From positions 1,302,001 through 1,366,000 of the forward strand of contig NZ_CP035946.1 in assembly GCF_013177655.1 (NCBI RefSeq): 64,000 nt of DNA, in the 5' to 3' direction. The DNA is from Campylobacter canadensis. GTDB lineage: Bacteria > Campylobacterota > Campylobacteria > Campylobacterales > Campylobacteraceae. The notes below the pieces were generated by a model. The model was given only the letters and a program-made list of their open reading frames with translations, had not been told where the DNA came from and made no database searches. How positions within the stretch are numbered: position 1 is the stretch's first letter; each line of letters begins with the position of its first letter. A program made the position numbers and the translations under genes. Shown here in pieces: positions 16,566 through 24,375 of this stretch.

Positions 16566-17310
16566 CTATATATATATTGTCTTTTCATTGTTTTTATTAT
16601 TTTCTAATAAAAAATATGCGTTGTTAGCATTAATATATTTGTTTAATTCTAGTCTTAACTCAAACTCATTTTTTATGTTTTCAGTATCAATAAATTCTTT
16701 ATAATTTTTAATTGCTGATGGAAAAAGATTTATTTCGTATTTGGATATATTTTTTACTAAAGAATTTAAAAGATGCTCTTTAATTGAAATTAAATCATCA
16801 AAGTTATCCAAATTATCATTTTTAAAGGCAGGAAAATATCTTTTATAAATTGTTTTAAAAACTTCTATATTACTCTTACAATCTTTATCACCAAAAAAAA
16901 AATGAACATAAATAATCCAACAAAAGCTTGCCATTGCTATCAATAATTTTATCAGGCAAACAACCATTTAATCCTAGTTTTTCAAGCTCTATAAACAAAT
17001 CTAAAATTTTAAATAAATTTTCTTTTATATATGATGATATAGGCAAAAAACAACTAAAATAACTGCGTATATCTGTAGATGTTTCATAATCTTTTGTAAT
17101 AAAATAATATTTATTTTTATCTTCTATAAATTCACATTTCATTAAATTATCATATTGAATATTACATAATTTAGGAGCTAATTCACTTATATAAGTATTA
17201 TTTTCATCCTTATTTAAAATATATGCCTTAAATCTTTTTTTATTTTTTTCAAGCATTAAAATATTATCTTGTTTATCAACTATTTTATAAGTAAAAAAAT
17301 TATCATCCAT
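16566..17310 (-). pseudogene. Kinase-like N-terminal part of the MkoA-like gene, frameshifted twice
   Basis: Two frames form one protein. Residues 1-140 (17310-16888) read as a degenerate kinase with an ending LPDKII.SNGKLLLDYL resembling the catalytic loop and DFG-like strand. After a run of ten T (16893-16902 on the plus strand as A10) the frame is lost. With nine T it continues as LDYLCSFFFGDKDCKSN... for about 110 more residues. A second break near the A4/TA-repeat region at about 16570-16585 separates this from the helicase; one extra A gives NEKDNIYIALRDYVF and rejoins it. The intact gene would encode roughly 960 residues. The T10 could be a phase switch. The second break looks fixed or is a read error. 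Kinase residues are poorly conserved, so it may be a pseudokinase. Confidence 0.65.
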
Positions 17311-17404
17311 TAAAGTCCCTTAAGTCTTATTTTATAATCTGGTATATAAAAGAAAGTTGTAGTTTTATTGTAAAGCTAGTATAAAACCAGCTTTACAATA
17401 AAGA

Positions 17405-17536
17405 TTACTTTTTATTGTTTGGGTTTAATTGAGCGCCACGATTTCCGTGAACTTGAGAATGTGCTTTATTTTGTCCAGCACTACCTTTGTTTGCATTTGC
17501 TTGATTAGCTTTATGGTTTGCATTTGCTTTATCCAT
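17405..17536 (-). CDS. Small Asn/Lys/Gln-rich hydrophilic protein
   Basis: The 43-codon frame begins MDKANANHKANQANANK and ends GNRGAQLNPNNKK. The ATG at 17536 is preceded by a strong GGAG site. The composition is very rich in Asn, Ala, Lys and Gln with no hydrophobic stretch, so the protein is soluble and probably disordered. I recall similar short proteins in Campylobacter genomes without known function. It stands alone between the Mokosh-like genes and the CRISPR region. Its promoter carries a G9 tract directly upstream of the -10 box, which suggests on/off or graded expression. Confidence 0.7.
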   Translation of the reverse strand: MDKANANHKANQANANKGSAGQNKAHSQVHGNRGAQLNPNNKK

Positions 17537-17565
17537 CTTTTACTCCTTTCTTTATATTTCATATC

Positions 17566-17580
17566 ATTATACCCCCCCCC
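17566..17580 (-). promoter_or_regulatory. Promoter with a G9 tract abutting the -10 box
   Basis: On the minus strand nine G (17580-17572) run directly into TATAAT (17571-17566), about 30 bases before the start of the 43-residue protein. The tract lies in the spacer between -35 and -10, so changes in G number would alter spacing and promoter strength. Poly-G tracts of eight or more are typical hypermutable sites in Campylobacter. Sequence-based inference. Confidence 0.6.
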
Positions 17581-17952
17581 ACGGTTAATAAAGACACAGT
17601 ATTAATAAAAAAAATTAAATTTTTTTACAATATTAATCCTTATTCGTATTTGTTTTTTGTTACTAACTTTCAAAGCTATATATAAAAGTAATAAAATGTT
17701 AAAAACTCTTATCTAAGGTAAGTTGCCTAATTTTTTAATTATTTATAAATATAAAAATTAATAAATGTGCTAATAATATTAGAAACTAAAAAATAAGTGT
17801 GGTGATTTTGCTTATAACTTTTTATCATATTTATTACTTTTTATATTTTAATAGAAGGCATATTAAGCTTTTAAAAACTTTAAATAAATAATTCTTTTAA
17901 TAACATCATTTAAATAGCTTTAAGAAAATATTATATCCCAAATGTAACAGGA
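17581..17952. other. AT-rich spacer before CRISPR array 1
   Basis: This stretch of about 370 bases holds no gene I can support. It lies beyond the distal (leader-far) end of array 1, so it is not the leader. No inverted repeat or conserved motif stood out. Confidence 0.5.
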
Positions 17953-18271
17953 ACCTTAATCCCCTAAAGCGGGGCAATCTTCTTAAACAAGGGGAGTGGA
18001 TAATAAAGGACACACGCCGTGCGGTTTCAATCCCCTAAAGCGGGGCAATCTTCTTAAACAGCAATACCATGAAGAATTTAAGCCTGATTACAAGTTTCAA
18101 TCCCCTAAAGCGGGGCAATCTTCTTAAACAATGAGGTTAGTTTTAATATGAAAGCCTTATGGGTTTCAATCCCCTAAAGCGGGGCAATCTTCTTAAACTT
18201 CATCGCCACACAATACGCCGTTGAGGCAGGTAAAAGTTTCAATCCCCTAAAGCGGGGCAATCTTCTTAAAC
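17953..18271 (-). CRISPR. CRISPR array 1 (five repeats, four spacers)
   Basis: Repeats of 36 bases lie at 17953-17988, 18024-18059, 18094-18129, 18163-18198 and 18236-18271, with spacers of 35, 34, 33 and 37 bases. Read on the minus strand the repeat begins GTTTAAGAAGATTGCCCCGC and ends GGGGATTGAAAC, so transcription runs toward lower coordinates and crRNA carries the ATTGAAAC 5' handle usual for type I and III systems. The repeat at 17953 is degenerate at the ATTGAAAC end, marking the distal, oldest end. The leader is the inverted repeat starting at 18272. The repeat is the same as in array 2. Confidence 0.97.
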
Positions 18272-18749
18272 CCATTATTTTTAACAATGTTAAGTAAAAT
18301 AACTCATAAAAAAGATATTATAATTATTTTTAATTAATCTGTAAAATAATATTTTAAGATTTAATAAAAACAAATATTAGCAAATGCTAAGGAAATTAAA
18401 AAATATAAGCTTTAAATATCTATTTTGCTATTAAGAATTTTAATTTTTTAATCATTTGCTTGTTTTAAGATTATTTTAATATTAAAAAGTGTTATTTATT
18501 AATACTTTTATAAATACAAAAAGCAAAAAAGTAGCAAATGTAAATATTAAATTATAATAATTAGCAAAATTCACTTTGTTTTAGCTTAAATTCAGCATAA
18601 ATTAAGCTTAAAAGGTGGTAAATGCAAATATGTAAATCTTAAATATGTTAATATAAAAGTATTTTTTATTGTTTTAAAAAGTTGTAAAAGGGATAAAATG
18701 CAAGAAAATTATCAACAATCATTACAAAAATTACAAAAGCAAAAAAGCT
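18236..18749 (+). repeat. Left arm of a 514-bp inverted repeat (CRISPR repeat, leader, cas1 5' end)
   Basis: This segment and 20045-20558 are reverse complements with, by my count, four mismatches in 514 bases. The arm contains the leader-proximal repeat of array 1, the whole 426-base AT-rich leader/promoter region and the first 17 codons of cas1. Homology stops within codon 18 of cas1 (18749). The region therefore has two outward roles: leader for the array on one side and promoter for cas1 on the other. The ribosome binding site AAAAGGGAT lies before the cas1 ATG. Confidence 0.95.
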
Positions 18750-19699
18750 TAAAAGAAGTTTTACATATTAGCAAAGCTGGTCTTAGCTTGAGCAAAGAGC
18801 AAGAATTTTTTTGTGTAAAAAATAGCAAAGAAACTGTTAGTAAAATCCATGCAAATAAATTAAAATCTATAATTATTAATGTAAATATTACTTTAAATTC
18901 TGAAGTGCTATTTTTAGCTAAGAAGTATAAAATAGCTGTGCTTTTTGTAAATAAAGAGCTTGAAAGTATAAATATATATACAAGCTCAACAAGTTCTAAA
19001 ACTTTTTTAGCACAAGCAAAACTTAGCGATGAAAAAAGATTAAGCCTTGCTAAAAGTATAATAATTGCAAAATGCAAAAACCAGCTTAATTATATAAAAA
19101 GAATGAATAAATACCATAAAAAATACGATGAAAACATACTTAAAATGATGAAAATAATTATTAAACTTAAAAAAGCTAAAAATAATCAAGAAATTTTAGC
19201 TTATGAAGGCGGTGTGGCTTTATGGTATTATGAATGTTTGTGCGATAGATTTAATAAATATAACTTTAAAAAAAGATATAAAAAAGGTGCAAAAGATGTA
19301 GTAAATATGAGCTTAAACTATCTTTATGGCATACTTTATAATAAAATACTAAAACTTATTATTGATAATGGTTTAAGCCCTTATGTGGGATTATTACATG
19401 CTAATAATGATAAAAATATTAGTTTTGTATTTGATGTAATAGAAGAATATAGGACTTATGTGGTAGATTTTGTGGTGTTTGGGTGGTTTTCGTATAATCC
19501 TAACGTTAATGATAAAGACGAGCTTAGCAAGGAATTAAAAGAAAAATTATGTAAAAGATTTAACGCAAGATTACTTGATAAACTCTCTTATAAAAATCAA
19601 AAAATCAGCATAGAAAATATCATAACATTGCAAATTCAAGCACTTAAAAAAGCTATTTTAAACGATGATAAGTACAAAGGGTTTTGCCCAAGATTGTAA
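18698..19699 (+). CDS. cas1: CRISPR-associated integrase Cas1
   Basis: A 333-residue Cas1 with an N-terminal beta domain and a C-terminal helical catalytic domain. The metal ligands are visible: the glutamate in AYEGGVALWYYE (about 168), the histidine in GLLHANNDKNISF (about 232), and the acidic pair in FDVIEEYR (about 246-250). With Cas2 it inserts new spacers next to the leader. The start is ATG 18698, inside the inverted repeat. It converges on cas2: the stop at 19699 abuts the cas2 stop at 19700. The arrangement, with cas1 and cas2 on opposite strands, is unusual because they normally form one operon. Full length and motifs suggest activity. Confidence 0.95.
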   Translation: MQENYQQSLQKLQKQKSLKEVLHISKAGLSLSKEQEFFCVKNSKETVSKIHANKLKSIIINVNITLNSEVLFLAKKYKIAVLFVNKELESINIYTSSTSSKTFLAQAKLSDEKRLSLAKSIIIAKCKNQLNYIKRMNKYHKKYDENILKMMKIIIKLKKAKNNQEILAYEGGVALWYYECLCDRFNKYNFKKRYKKGAKDVVNMSLNYLYGILYNKILKLIIDNGLSPYVGLLHANNDKNISFVFDVIEEYRTYVVDFVVFGWFSYNPNVNDKDELSKELKEKLCKRFNARLLDKLSYKNQKISIENIITLQIQALKKAILNDDKYKGFCPRL

Positions 19700-19963
19700 C
19701 TAAATATAATTTGTACTAATTGGATTTGTGCCTATTGTTATGGTGTTTAAGTAAGTTTTTGTAGGTATTTTGTAGATTTTTATTGTGTCTGTTTTTGGGT
19801 TTATTAATAAATTTAATTTTATTATAAGCGAGTTTAGTTTGCACTCTTTTAAATCCAATTCAAATACACTTAAATTTACCTTTTCTCCTTGAGTAATAAG
19901 GGTATCGTGAATTATTTTTCTAGTTTTATTAGATGTAATATCATAACAAATAATATACGGCAT
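19700..19963 (-). CDS. cas2: CRISPR-associated protein Cas2
   Basis: An 87-residue Cas2 with the ferredoxin-like first strand and aspartate in IICYDITSNKTRKII, followed by FELDLKEC and the KIYKIP strand. It bridges the Cas1 dimers in the spacer-integration complex. AAAGGAG lies 5 bases before the ATG. It is on the minus strand, tail to tail with cas1. The only promoter-like region upstream is the right arm of the inverted repeat, a copy of the cas1 promoter region, so cas2 is probably transcribed from a duplicated cas1 promoter through a 21-codon cas1 remnant. Confidence 0.92.
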   Translation of the reverse strand: MPYIICYDITSNKTRKIIHDTLITQGEKVNLSVFELDLKECKLNSLIIKLNLLINPKTDTIKIYKIPTKTYLNTITIGTNPISTNYI

Positions 19964-20030
19964 ATAATCTCCTTTAACAAAAGGATTTTAATACTTTTTT
20001 GTCCGTGAATTGGAGATTGTATTAAAAAGT

Positions 20031-20096
20031 TTATATAAACAAATAGCTTTTTTGCTTTTGCAATTTTTGTAATGATTGTTGATAATTTTCTTGCAT
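20031..20096 (-). pseudogene. 5' remnant of cas1 (21 codons)
   Basis: Reading on the minus strand from ATG at 20096, the frame gives MQENYQQSLQKLQKQKS as in cas1 (one silent change), then diverges to YLFI and stops at 20031-20033. It is the end of the duplicated inverted-repeat arm. It may act only as a leader peptide on the cas2 transcript, 67 bases before cas2. It also provides the homology by which the cas1-cas2 segment could invert while keeping cas1 intact. Confidence 0.85.
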
Positions 20097-20558
20097 TTTA
20101 TCCCTTTTACAACTTTTTAAAACAATAAAAAATACTTTTATATTAACATATTTAAGATTTACATATTTGCATTTACCACCTTTTAAGCTTAATTTATGCT
20201 GAATTTAAGCTAAAACAAAGTGAATTTTGCTAATTATTATAATTTAATATTTACATTTGCTATTTTTTTGCTTTTTGTATTTATAAAAGTATTAATAAAT
20301 AACGCTTTTTAATATTAAAATAATCTTAAAACAAGCAAATGATTAAAAATTTAAAATTCTTAATAGCAAAATAGATATTTAAAGCTTATATTTTTTAATT
20401 TCCTTAGCATTTGCTAATATTTGTTTTTATTAAATCTTAAAATATTATTTTACAGATTAATTAAAAATAATTATAATATCTTTTTTATGAGTTATTTTAC
20501 TTAACATTGTTAAAAATAATGGGTTTAAGAAGATTGCCCCGCTTTAGGGGATTGAAAC
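20045..20558 (-). repeat. Right arm of the 514-bp inverted repeat
   Basis: Reverse complement of 18236-18749 with about four mismatches. It contains the cas1 5' remnant, the leader/promoter region and the first repeat of array 2 (20523-20558). The near identity of a non-coding AT-rich leader on both sides implies a recent duplication or continuing gene conversion. The unique segment between the arms, 18750-20044, holds most of cas1 and all of cas2. Confidence 0.95.
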
Positions 20559-20913
20559 GACAACTTAATATTTTTTAGCAGCTGATCTACCGTTTAAGAA
20601 GATAGCCCCGCTTTAGGGGATTGAAACATCAGAAGGCTTCATTTCATATCTATTATAACTTTTGTTTAAGAAGATAGCCCCGCTTTAGGGGATTGAAACT
20701 TTTTGTAGATGGTATCTACTCATAAATGCTTTTTTGTTTAAGAAGATTGCCCCGCTTTAGGGGATTGAAACATAAGCCTTGTTTTGCTTTAGCTATTTTT
20801 TTATTCGTTTAAGAAGATTGCCCCGCTTTAGGGGATTGAAACTGCAGTCTGCCATTGGCATTCCGCACTCGTCTAATGTTTAAGAAGATTGCCCCGCTTT
20901 AGGGGATTGAAAA
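20523..20913 (+). CRISPR. CRISPR array 2 (six repeats, five spacers)
   Basis: Repeats lie at 20523-20558, 20592-20627, 20664-20699, 20736-20771, 20807-20842 and 20878-20913; spacers are 33, 36, 36, 35 and 35 bases. The repeats at 20592 and 20664 carry GATAGCC instead of GATTGCC, so they share one variant. The last repeat ends in A instead of C, marking the distal end. Transcription is on the plus strand away from cas2, from the right-arm leader. All spacers differ from those of array 1, so both leaders have been used for acquisition. Confidence 0.97.
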
Positions 20914-21066
20914 CTTAGAATACTTTGGGATAAGATAAAAGATATTAAAAATCCTATGTCGCACTGTACTACTGAAAATATCAAATTTGATGTAAATAAA
21001 GAACTTCAAAGTTGCTTAGATGTGTATCAAAATTATATTATAAAAAATGATGTTTTAGCTAAGTAG
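20914..21066 (+). pseudogene. 3' fragment of a HEPN-type CRISPR effector gene
   Basis: An open frame of 50 codons follows the last repeat directly, with no start, and ends in TAG at 21064-21066. It reads LRILWDKIKDIKNPMSHC... and resembles the C-terminal HEPN region of the two CARF-HEPN proteins encoded nearby (LRHRMSHC and YRNDMSH), but the catalytic arginine of R-x4-H is lysine here. It lies on the opposite strand to those genes. It is best read as the cut-off end of a third, lost effector, with the array edge having replaced its 5' part. Confidence 0.6.
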
Positions 21067-21133
21067 TTTTAAGGCTTTTGCCCTAGCCTACTTAACTTTT
21101 TGTATTAAATAGTTATTATAAACTATATTATCT

Positions 21134-21505
21134 TTAAAACTCCCTAAATTTTATATGCTTAAAAATGCTTTGTTTTACACCGTTTTCATCTTTTAAAACC
21201 TCTCTTTTTGTGGTGGCATAAACGGGTTTTAATGATTTTGCTTTAGCATAATTTATAAGCTTAAAGCATAATCCAAAATCACCGCTAATAAGCAAAAAAT
21301 CACCTTTTTTAGTATTTTTATCAATGTATTCATAAAAATCCTTTGCGTATTCATCTAAGCTATCAAGGCTGGGCGGAACATTTGAAAACCTAGTTTGTAA
21401 ATCCTTTGGCAAGGCTTTAAATTCTGTTATATTTAAGCTAGTTTTTGCATCCTTTATTTGCTCATCACTTAGCTGATGTGAGAAAAATAAGTGCATTGAA
21501 TTCAT
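21134..21505 (-). CDS. csx20: CRISPR ring nuclease-type protein Csx20
   Basis: A 123-residue protein with the Csx20 pattern: MHLFFSHQLSDEQIKDAK at the start, LPKDLQTRFSNVPPSL in the middle, then GDFLLISGDFGLCFKLINYA and VYATTKREV near the end. Csx20 is a small type III accessory family predicted, and I believe more recently reported, to degrade cyclic oligoadenylate, which shuts off CARF effectors. It overlaps the upstream CARF-HEPN gene by 4 bases (ATGA) as the last gene of the operon. That position suits an off-switch made in step with the toxic effectors. Confidence 0.85.
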   Translation of the reverse strand: MNSMHLFFSHQLSDEQIKDAKTSLNITEFKALPKDLQTRFSNVPPSLDSLDEYAKDFYEYIDKNTKKGDFLLISGDFGLCFKLINYAKAKSLKPVYATTKREVLKDENGVKQSIFKHIKFREF

Positions 21506-22968
21506 TTTGTTTTTTCCTTTGCATCTAAAATTAACCTATCTTTTAACTCCTTGCTAAAGCTTAAATTATTACTAAATATCTCATCATAAAAGCTAAAAAA
21601 ACCTTCAATTCTTGTTTTATAATTATTTTCATAATCATCACTAAAGGCATCACAATGAGACATTCTATGTCTTAAATCCGCTATTTCACGAGCTAAATTT
21701 ATTAAAGAATTAAATAATTTTATATCATCTGGATACAAATCTTTATATTTTGTATATTTATGATTATTTTGATTAACATTTGGCTTAGTTTCTTCAAAGC
21801 TAAGTAAAAAATCTCTAATCACTTTATATTCTGAGTAACAATATTCGTTTTCAGTTCTGTTTAATTGCTGTTTGAACTCATTGAAAATATGTAAGTATAT
21901 AGATTCAAGTAAAAACTGAACGCAGTTTAAAAAATAGTCGTGTTTTTTATAAAGCACTGCTAATTCATAATAAAATGCTCTTTTAGGTTTGATTTTGCCA
22001 TTACCTGCTGATTTAATATTTACATTATTAAGTCCTTTTAACTCTTGCATTATTTCATCTATTAATGTTTGCAAATTAGCTAAGCTTTGAATTGGATTTC
22101 TATCGTAATAAAAAAGATTTTTTAGATTTTTGTTTATATCTTGAATTTGATTTTTAAAAAGTGCATTGCTAAAATTTTTTAAAGCTAGATAAAGTGGGTT
22201 ATCAAGATTATAATCAGGCACTTTTAAACATTGTTTGAATGTGCTTAAGACATTTGACATAACCATATTTTCAATATACTCATCAAGGCTTATAAATTCA
22301 TATTCTTGAAATGGAACTATCTCCTTTGCCACGATGAAATTTATTTTAAAATCTTTATTAATATTTGTTTGGATAAGCCCTGCAAAAATAGCTAAAATAG
22401 TATTGTCTCTAAAGCCGTGCGTAATATCTACTATGATTTTTTTATATTTATTTGAATTAAAATCACTTTTTAAATCATTTATTAAATCCCCTAAAAATTT
22501 AGAATATTCTTTCTGGTCAAACTCTTTTGGGGTTAATGCACCATAAATTGGCTTTTGCATTAGGATTGACTTTTCTGTACCATACAAAGTAAATTCAAAA
22601 TTATCATTATTAAATTCTTTAAGCAAACACTCCGTAGCACTCCACATATCAAGATCTTGTGTATCTTTTTCTACGCCAAAAACCTTGTAAAAATCCCTTG
22701 TTAGGATATATTTTGCTTGTTTTGGCGCTTTTATTTTATCTTGCGTAGAATCTTTTTCGCATTTTTGATTAAATTCTTTTAAATCTTTGTCTGTTTTTGT
22801 CATCCCTAAAAAACTAATAATTTTTATTTTACTTTTTTCTTGTGTTTGATTAATATTTGTGTTATTTTGTGTATTTTCATCTTGCATTATATTATCCTTA
22901 TCCTTTTTATTGTTAGCTTTTTTAATAATTTGAAGACCTTTTTTATTTAGCATTTTTACTTCACTCAC
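21502..22968 (-). CDS. CARF-HEPN ribonuclease (Csx1/TM1812 family) 2
   Basis: A 488-residue protein with a polar, low-complexity N-terminal extension (1-45). A CARF-type Rossmann domain follows, starting KIKIISFLGMTKTD and containing VDITHGFRDNTIL (about 181-193). The C-terminal HEPN domain carries RHRMSH (R-x4-H, about 432-437), the RNase active site. Such proteins are switched on by the cyclic oligoadenylate made by Cas10 and then cleave RNA. It is about 75 bases downstream of a related gene (23044-24375), with a hairpin between. The two are diverged paralogs and may sense different ring sizes. Confidence 0.88.
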   Translation of the reverse strand: MSEVKMLNKKGLQIIKKANNKKDKDNIMQDENTQNNTNINQTQEKSKIKIISFLGMTKTDKDLKEFNQKCEKDSTQDKIKAPKQAKYILTRDFYKVFGVEKDTQDLDMWSATECLLKEFNNDNFEFTLYGTEKSILMQKPIYGALTPKEFDQKEYSKFLGDLINDLKSDFNSNKYKKIIVDITHGFRDNTILAIFAGLIQTNINKDFKINFIVAKEIVPFQEYEFISLDEYIENMVMSNVLSTFKQCLKVPDYNLDNPLYLALKNFSNALFKNQIQDINKNLKNLFYYDRNPIQSLANLQTLIDEIMQELKGLNNVNIKSAGNGKIKPKRAFYYELAVLYKKHDYFLNCVQFLLESIYLHIFNEFKQQLNRTENEYCYSEYKVIRDFLLSFEETKPNVNQNNHKYTKYKDLYPDDIKLFNSLINLAREIADLRHRMSHCDAFSDDYENNYKTRIEGFFSFYDEIFSNNLSFSKELKDRLILDAKEKTK

Positions 22969-22981
22969 TTTTACACTTTTT

Positions 22982-23000
22982 GCAAGGCTTTTTGCCTTGC
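22982..23000 (-). other. Intergenic hairpin between the two CARF-HEPN genes
   Basis: A perfect 7-bp stem GCAAGGC/GCCTTGC with a 5-base loop lies in the 75-base gap between the effector genes. On the transcribed strand it is followed by A-rich sequence rather than a T run, so it is unlikely to be a standard terminator. It may set the ratio of the two effectors by mRNA processing or stability. Confidence 0.4.
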
Positions 23001-23043
23001 TGGATTTAGTTTAACTGCTTAGTTTTTATAAGAAAAAGCTACT

Positions 23044-24375
23044 TTATTCTTTTGGCTCGTAACTTAAATATTCTTTAATTATAGCTTTAATATCTGCTCT
23101 AATTAAAGCTAATTCTTCTATTTTTATTTTTTGAATTAGTATAAATATTTTCTTTAGTTCTTCTAAAATATCTACTTTTTTACCATTTTTGTCTTTCATA
23201 TTTGGACTTATGTGAGACATATCATTTCTATATTTTGCAACACTTTTTCTATACTCTAACAACTTAGAAAAAAGTGTTTTTTCTTGTTCGTTATATTTAT
23301 AATTTGCTAGTTTGTTTGCTAGTATTTTTTGCTTTTCATCTTTGCCTTTGTTTTCATCTTTTAAGCCATCTACACATACAAATAACATATTTTTTACTCT
23401 TTGAAGTTCAGCATAATCATAAGCAATATTTGGCATAAAATATTGCCATAATCTAATTTGAAAACCTTCTAGCATAAAACCAGCTGCATTTAAAGCATAA
23501 TTTTTTTTAAGATAAAGATTACATAAAATAAAATAATCTTTATAATCACTACCATCACTAAAATTATCAAATTCTTTCAATTCATTTAAAATATCTTCAA
23601 TCATAGGAAGTAATGCAAAAAATATATCATTTGGATTTTTGCTGATATTTTCTTTTTCAACAACAAGTTTTTTATAAGCTTTTTGAATTTCTTTTATATT
23701 ATTTTCAAAAACACTATCTGATAATTTTACTAATTCTTTATAAAAATTATGTTCTACATCAGATTTTATTATCTTTAAAGTATTTTTAAATGTATTTAAT
23801 ATAAAAGATAATTTCAAAACATCTGCATAGTTATTAAGAGATGTGATTGTATAAAACTTAACACCATCATTGTCTTTAAATTCTTTAGCAAAAATAAAAT
23901 TCATTTTATTATCTTTTTTATCTTCTCTTGAAAAACTATATTCAATAAGCCCAGCTAAAAGTCCAACAGAAGTAGTGTCTCTAAACCCGTGAGTTATATC
24001 AATTATAATATCTGTTCTTTCGTGGTTTTTTTCTATATCTTGGATTTTTTTAATAAGTTTATTTAATAATTCTTCATGCTTTTTTTCATCAAAAATAATA
24101 AGTTCATACTTATCTTTTTTAAAATCTTTTAAAATATCTAATTGATTATTTTTAGCTGCTTCTGTGCTAAAAAATACAAATTCAGCATTTTTGTTTTCAA
24201 AATTTTTAAGATAAATATCAGTCATATTCAAATATTTATCTGTTTTTATATCTAAAGATAATGCATTTTTTAAGTTTTCATCTAATTTATATTCGGTAGA
24301 CTCTGCATATTTACTTTTAAACCCAAATGATGAAAAAATAACCCTTTTTCTTTGATTAGTTACTCTTAATCCCAT
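23044..24375 (-). CDS. CARF-HEPN ribonuclease (Csx1/TM1812 family) 1
   Basis: A 443-residue relative of the gene at 21502-22968. The CARF domain begins KRVIFSSFGF and carries IDITHGFRDTTSVGLLAGLIEYSF (first residues at about 123); the HEPN domain has YRNDMSH (about 384-390) with R-x4-H intact. It is predicted to be an RNase activated by cyclic oligoadenylate. The start codon overlaps the stop of the upstream RAMP gene by one base (TAATG), so it is coupled to the interference operon. Low identity with its neighbour suggests an old duplication or separate acquisition. Confidence 0.88.
   Translation of the reverse strand: MGLRVTNQRKRVIFSSFGFKSKYAESTEYKLDENLKNALSLDIKTDKYLNMTDIYLKNFENKNAEFVFFSTEAAKNNQLDILKDFKKDKYELIIFDEKKHEELLNKLIKKIQDIEKNHERTDIIIDITHGFRDTTSVGLLAGLIEYSFSREDKKDNKMNFIFAKEFKDNDGVKFYTITSLNNYADVLKLSFILNTFKNTLKIIKSDVEHNFYKELVKLSDSVFENNIKEIQKAYKKLVVEKENISKNPNDIFFALLPMIEDILNELKEFDNFSDGSDYKDYFILCNLYLKKNYALNAAGFMLEGFQIRLWQYFMPNIAYDYAELQRVKNMLFVCVDGLKDENKGKDEKQKILANKLANYKYNEQEKTLFSKLLEYRKSVAKYRNDMSHISPNMKDKNGKKVDILEELKKIFILIQKIKIEELALIRADIKAIIKEYLSYEPKE

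Noticed and set aside
17953-20913. Type I or type II CRISPR assignment based on the repeat
   Set aside because: No cas3, cas9 or Cascade genes are present, while Cas10, Csx10, Csx19 and CARF effectors are adjacent. The repeat ending ATTGAAAC is compatible with type III.
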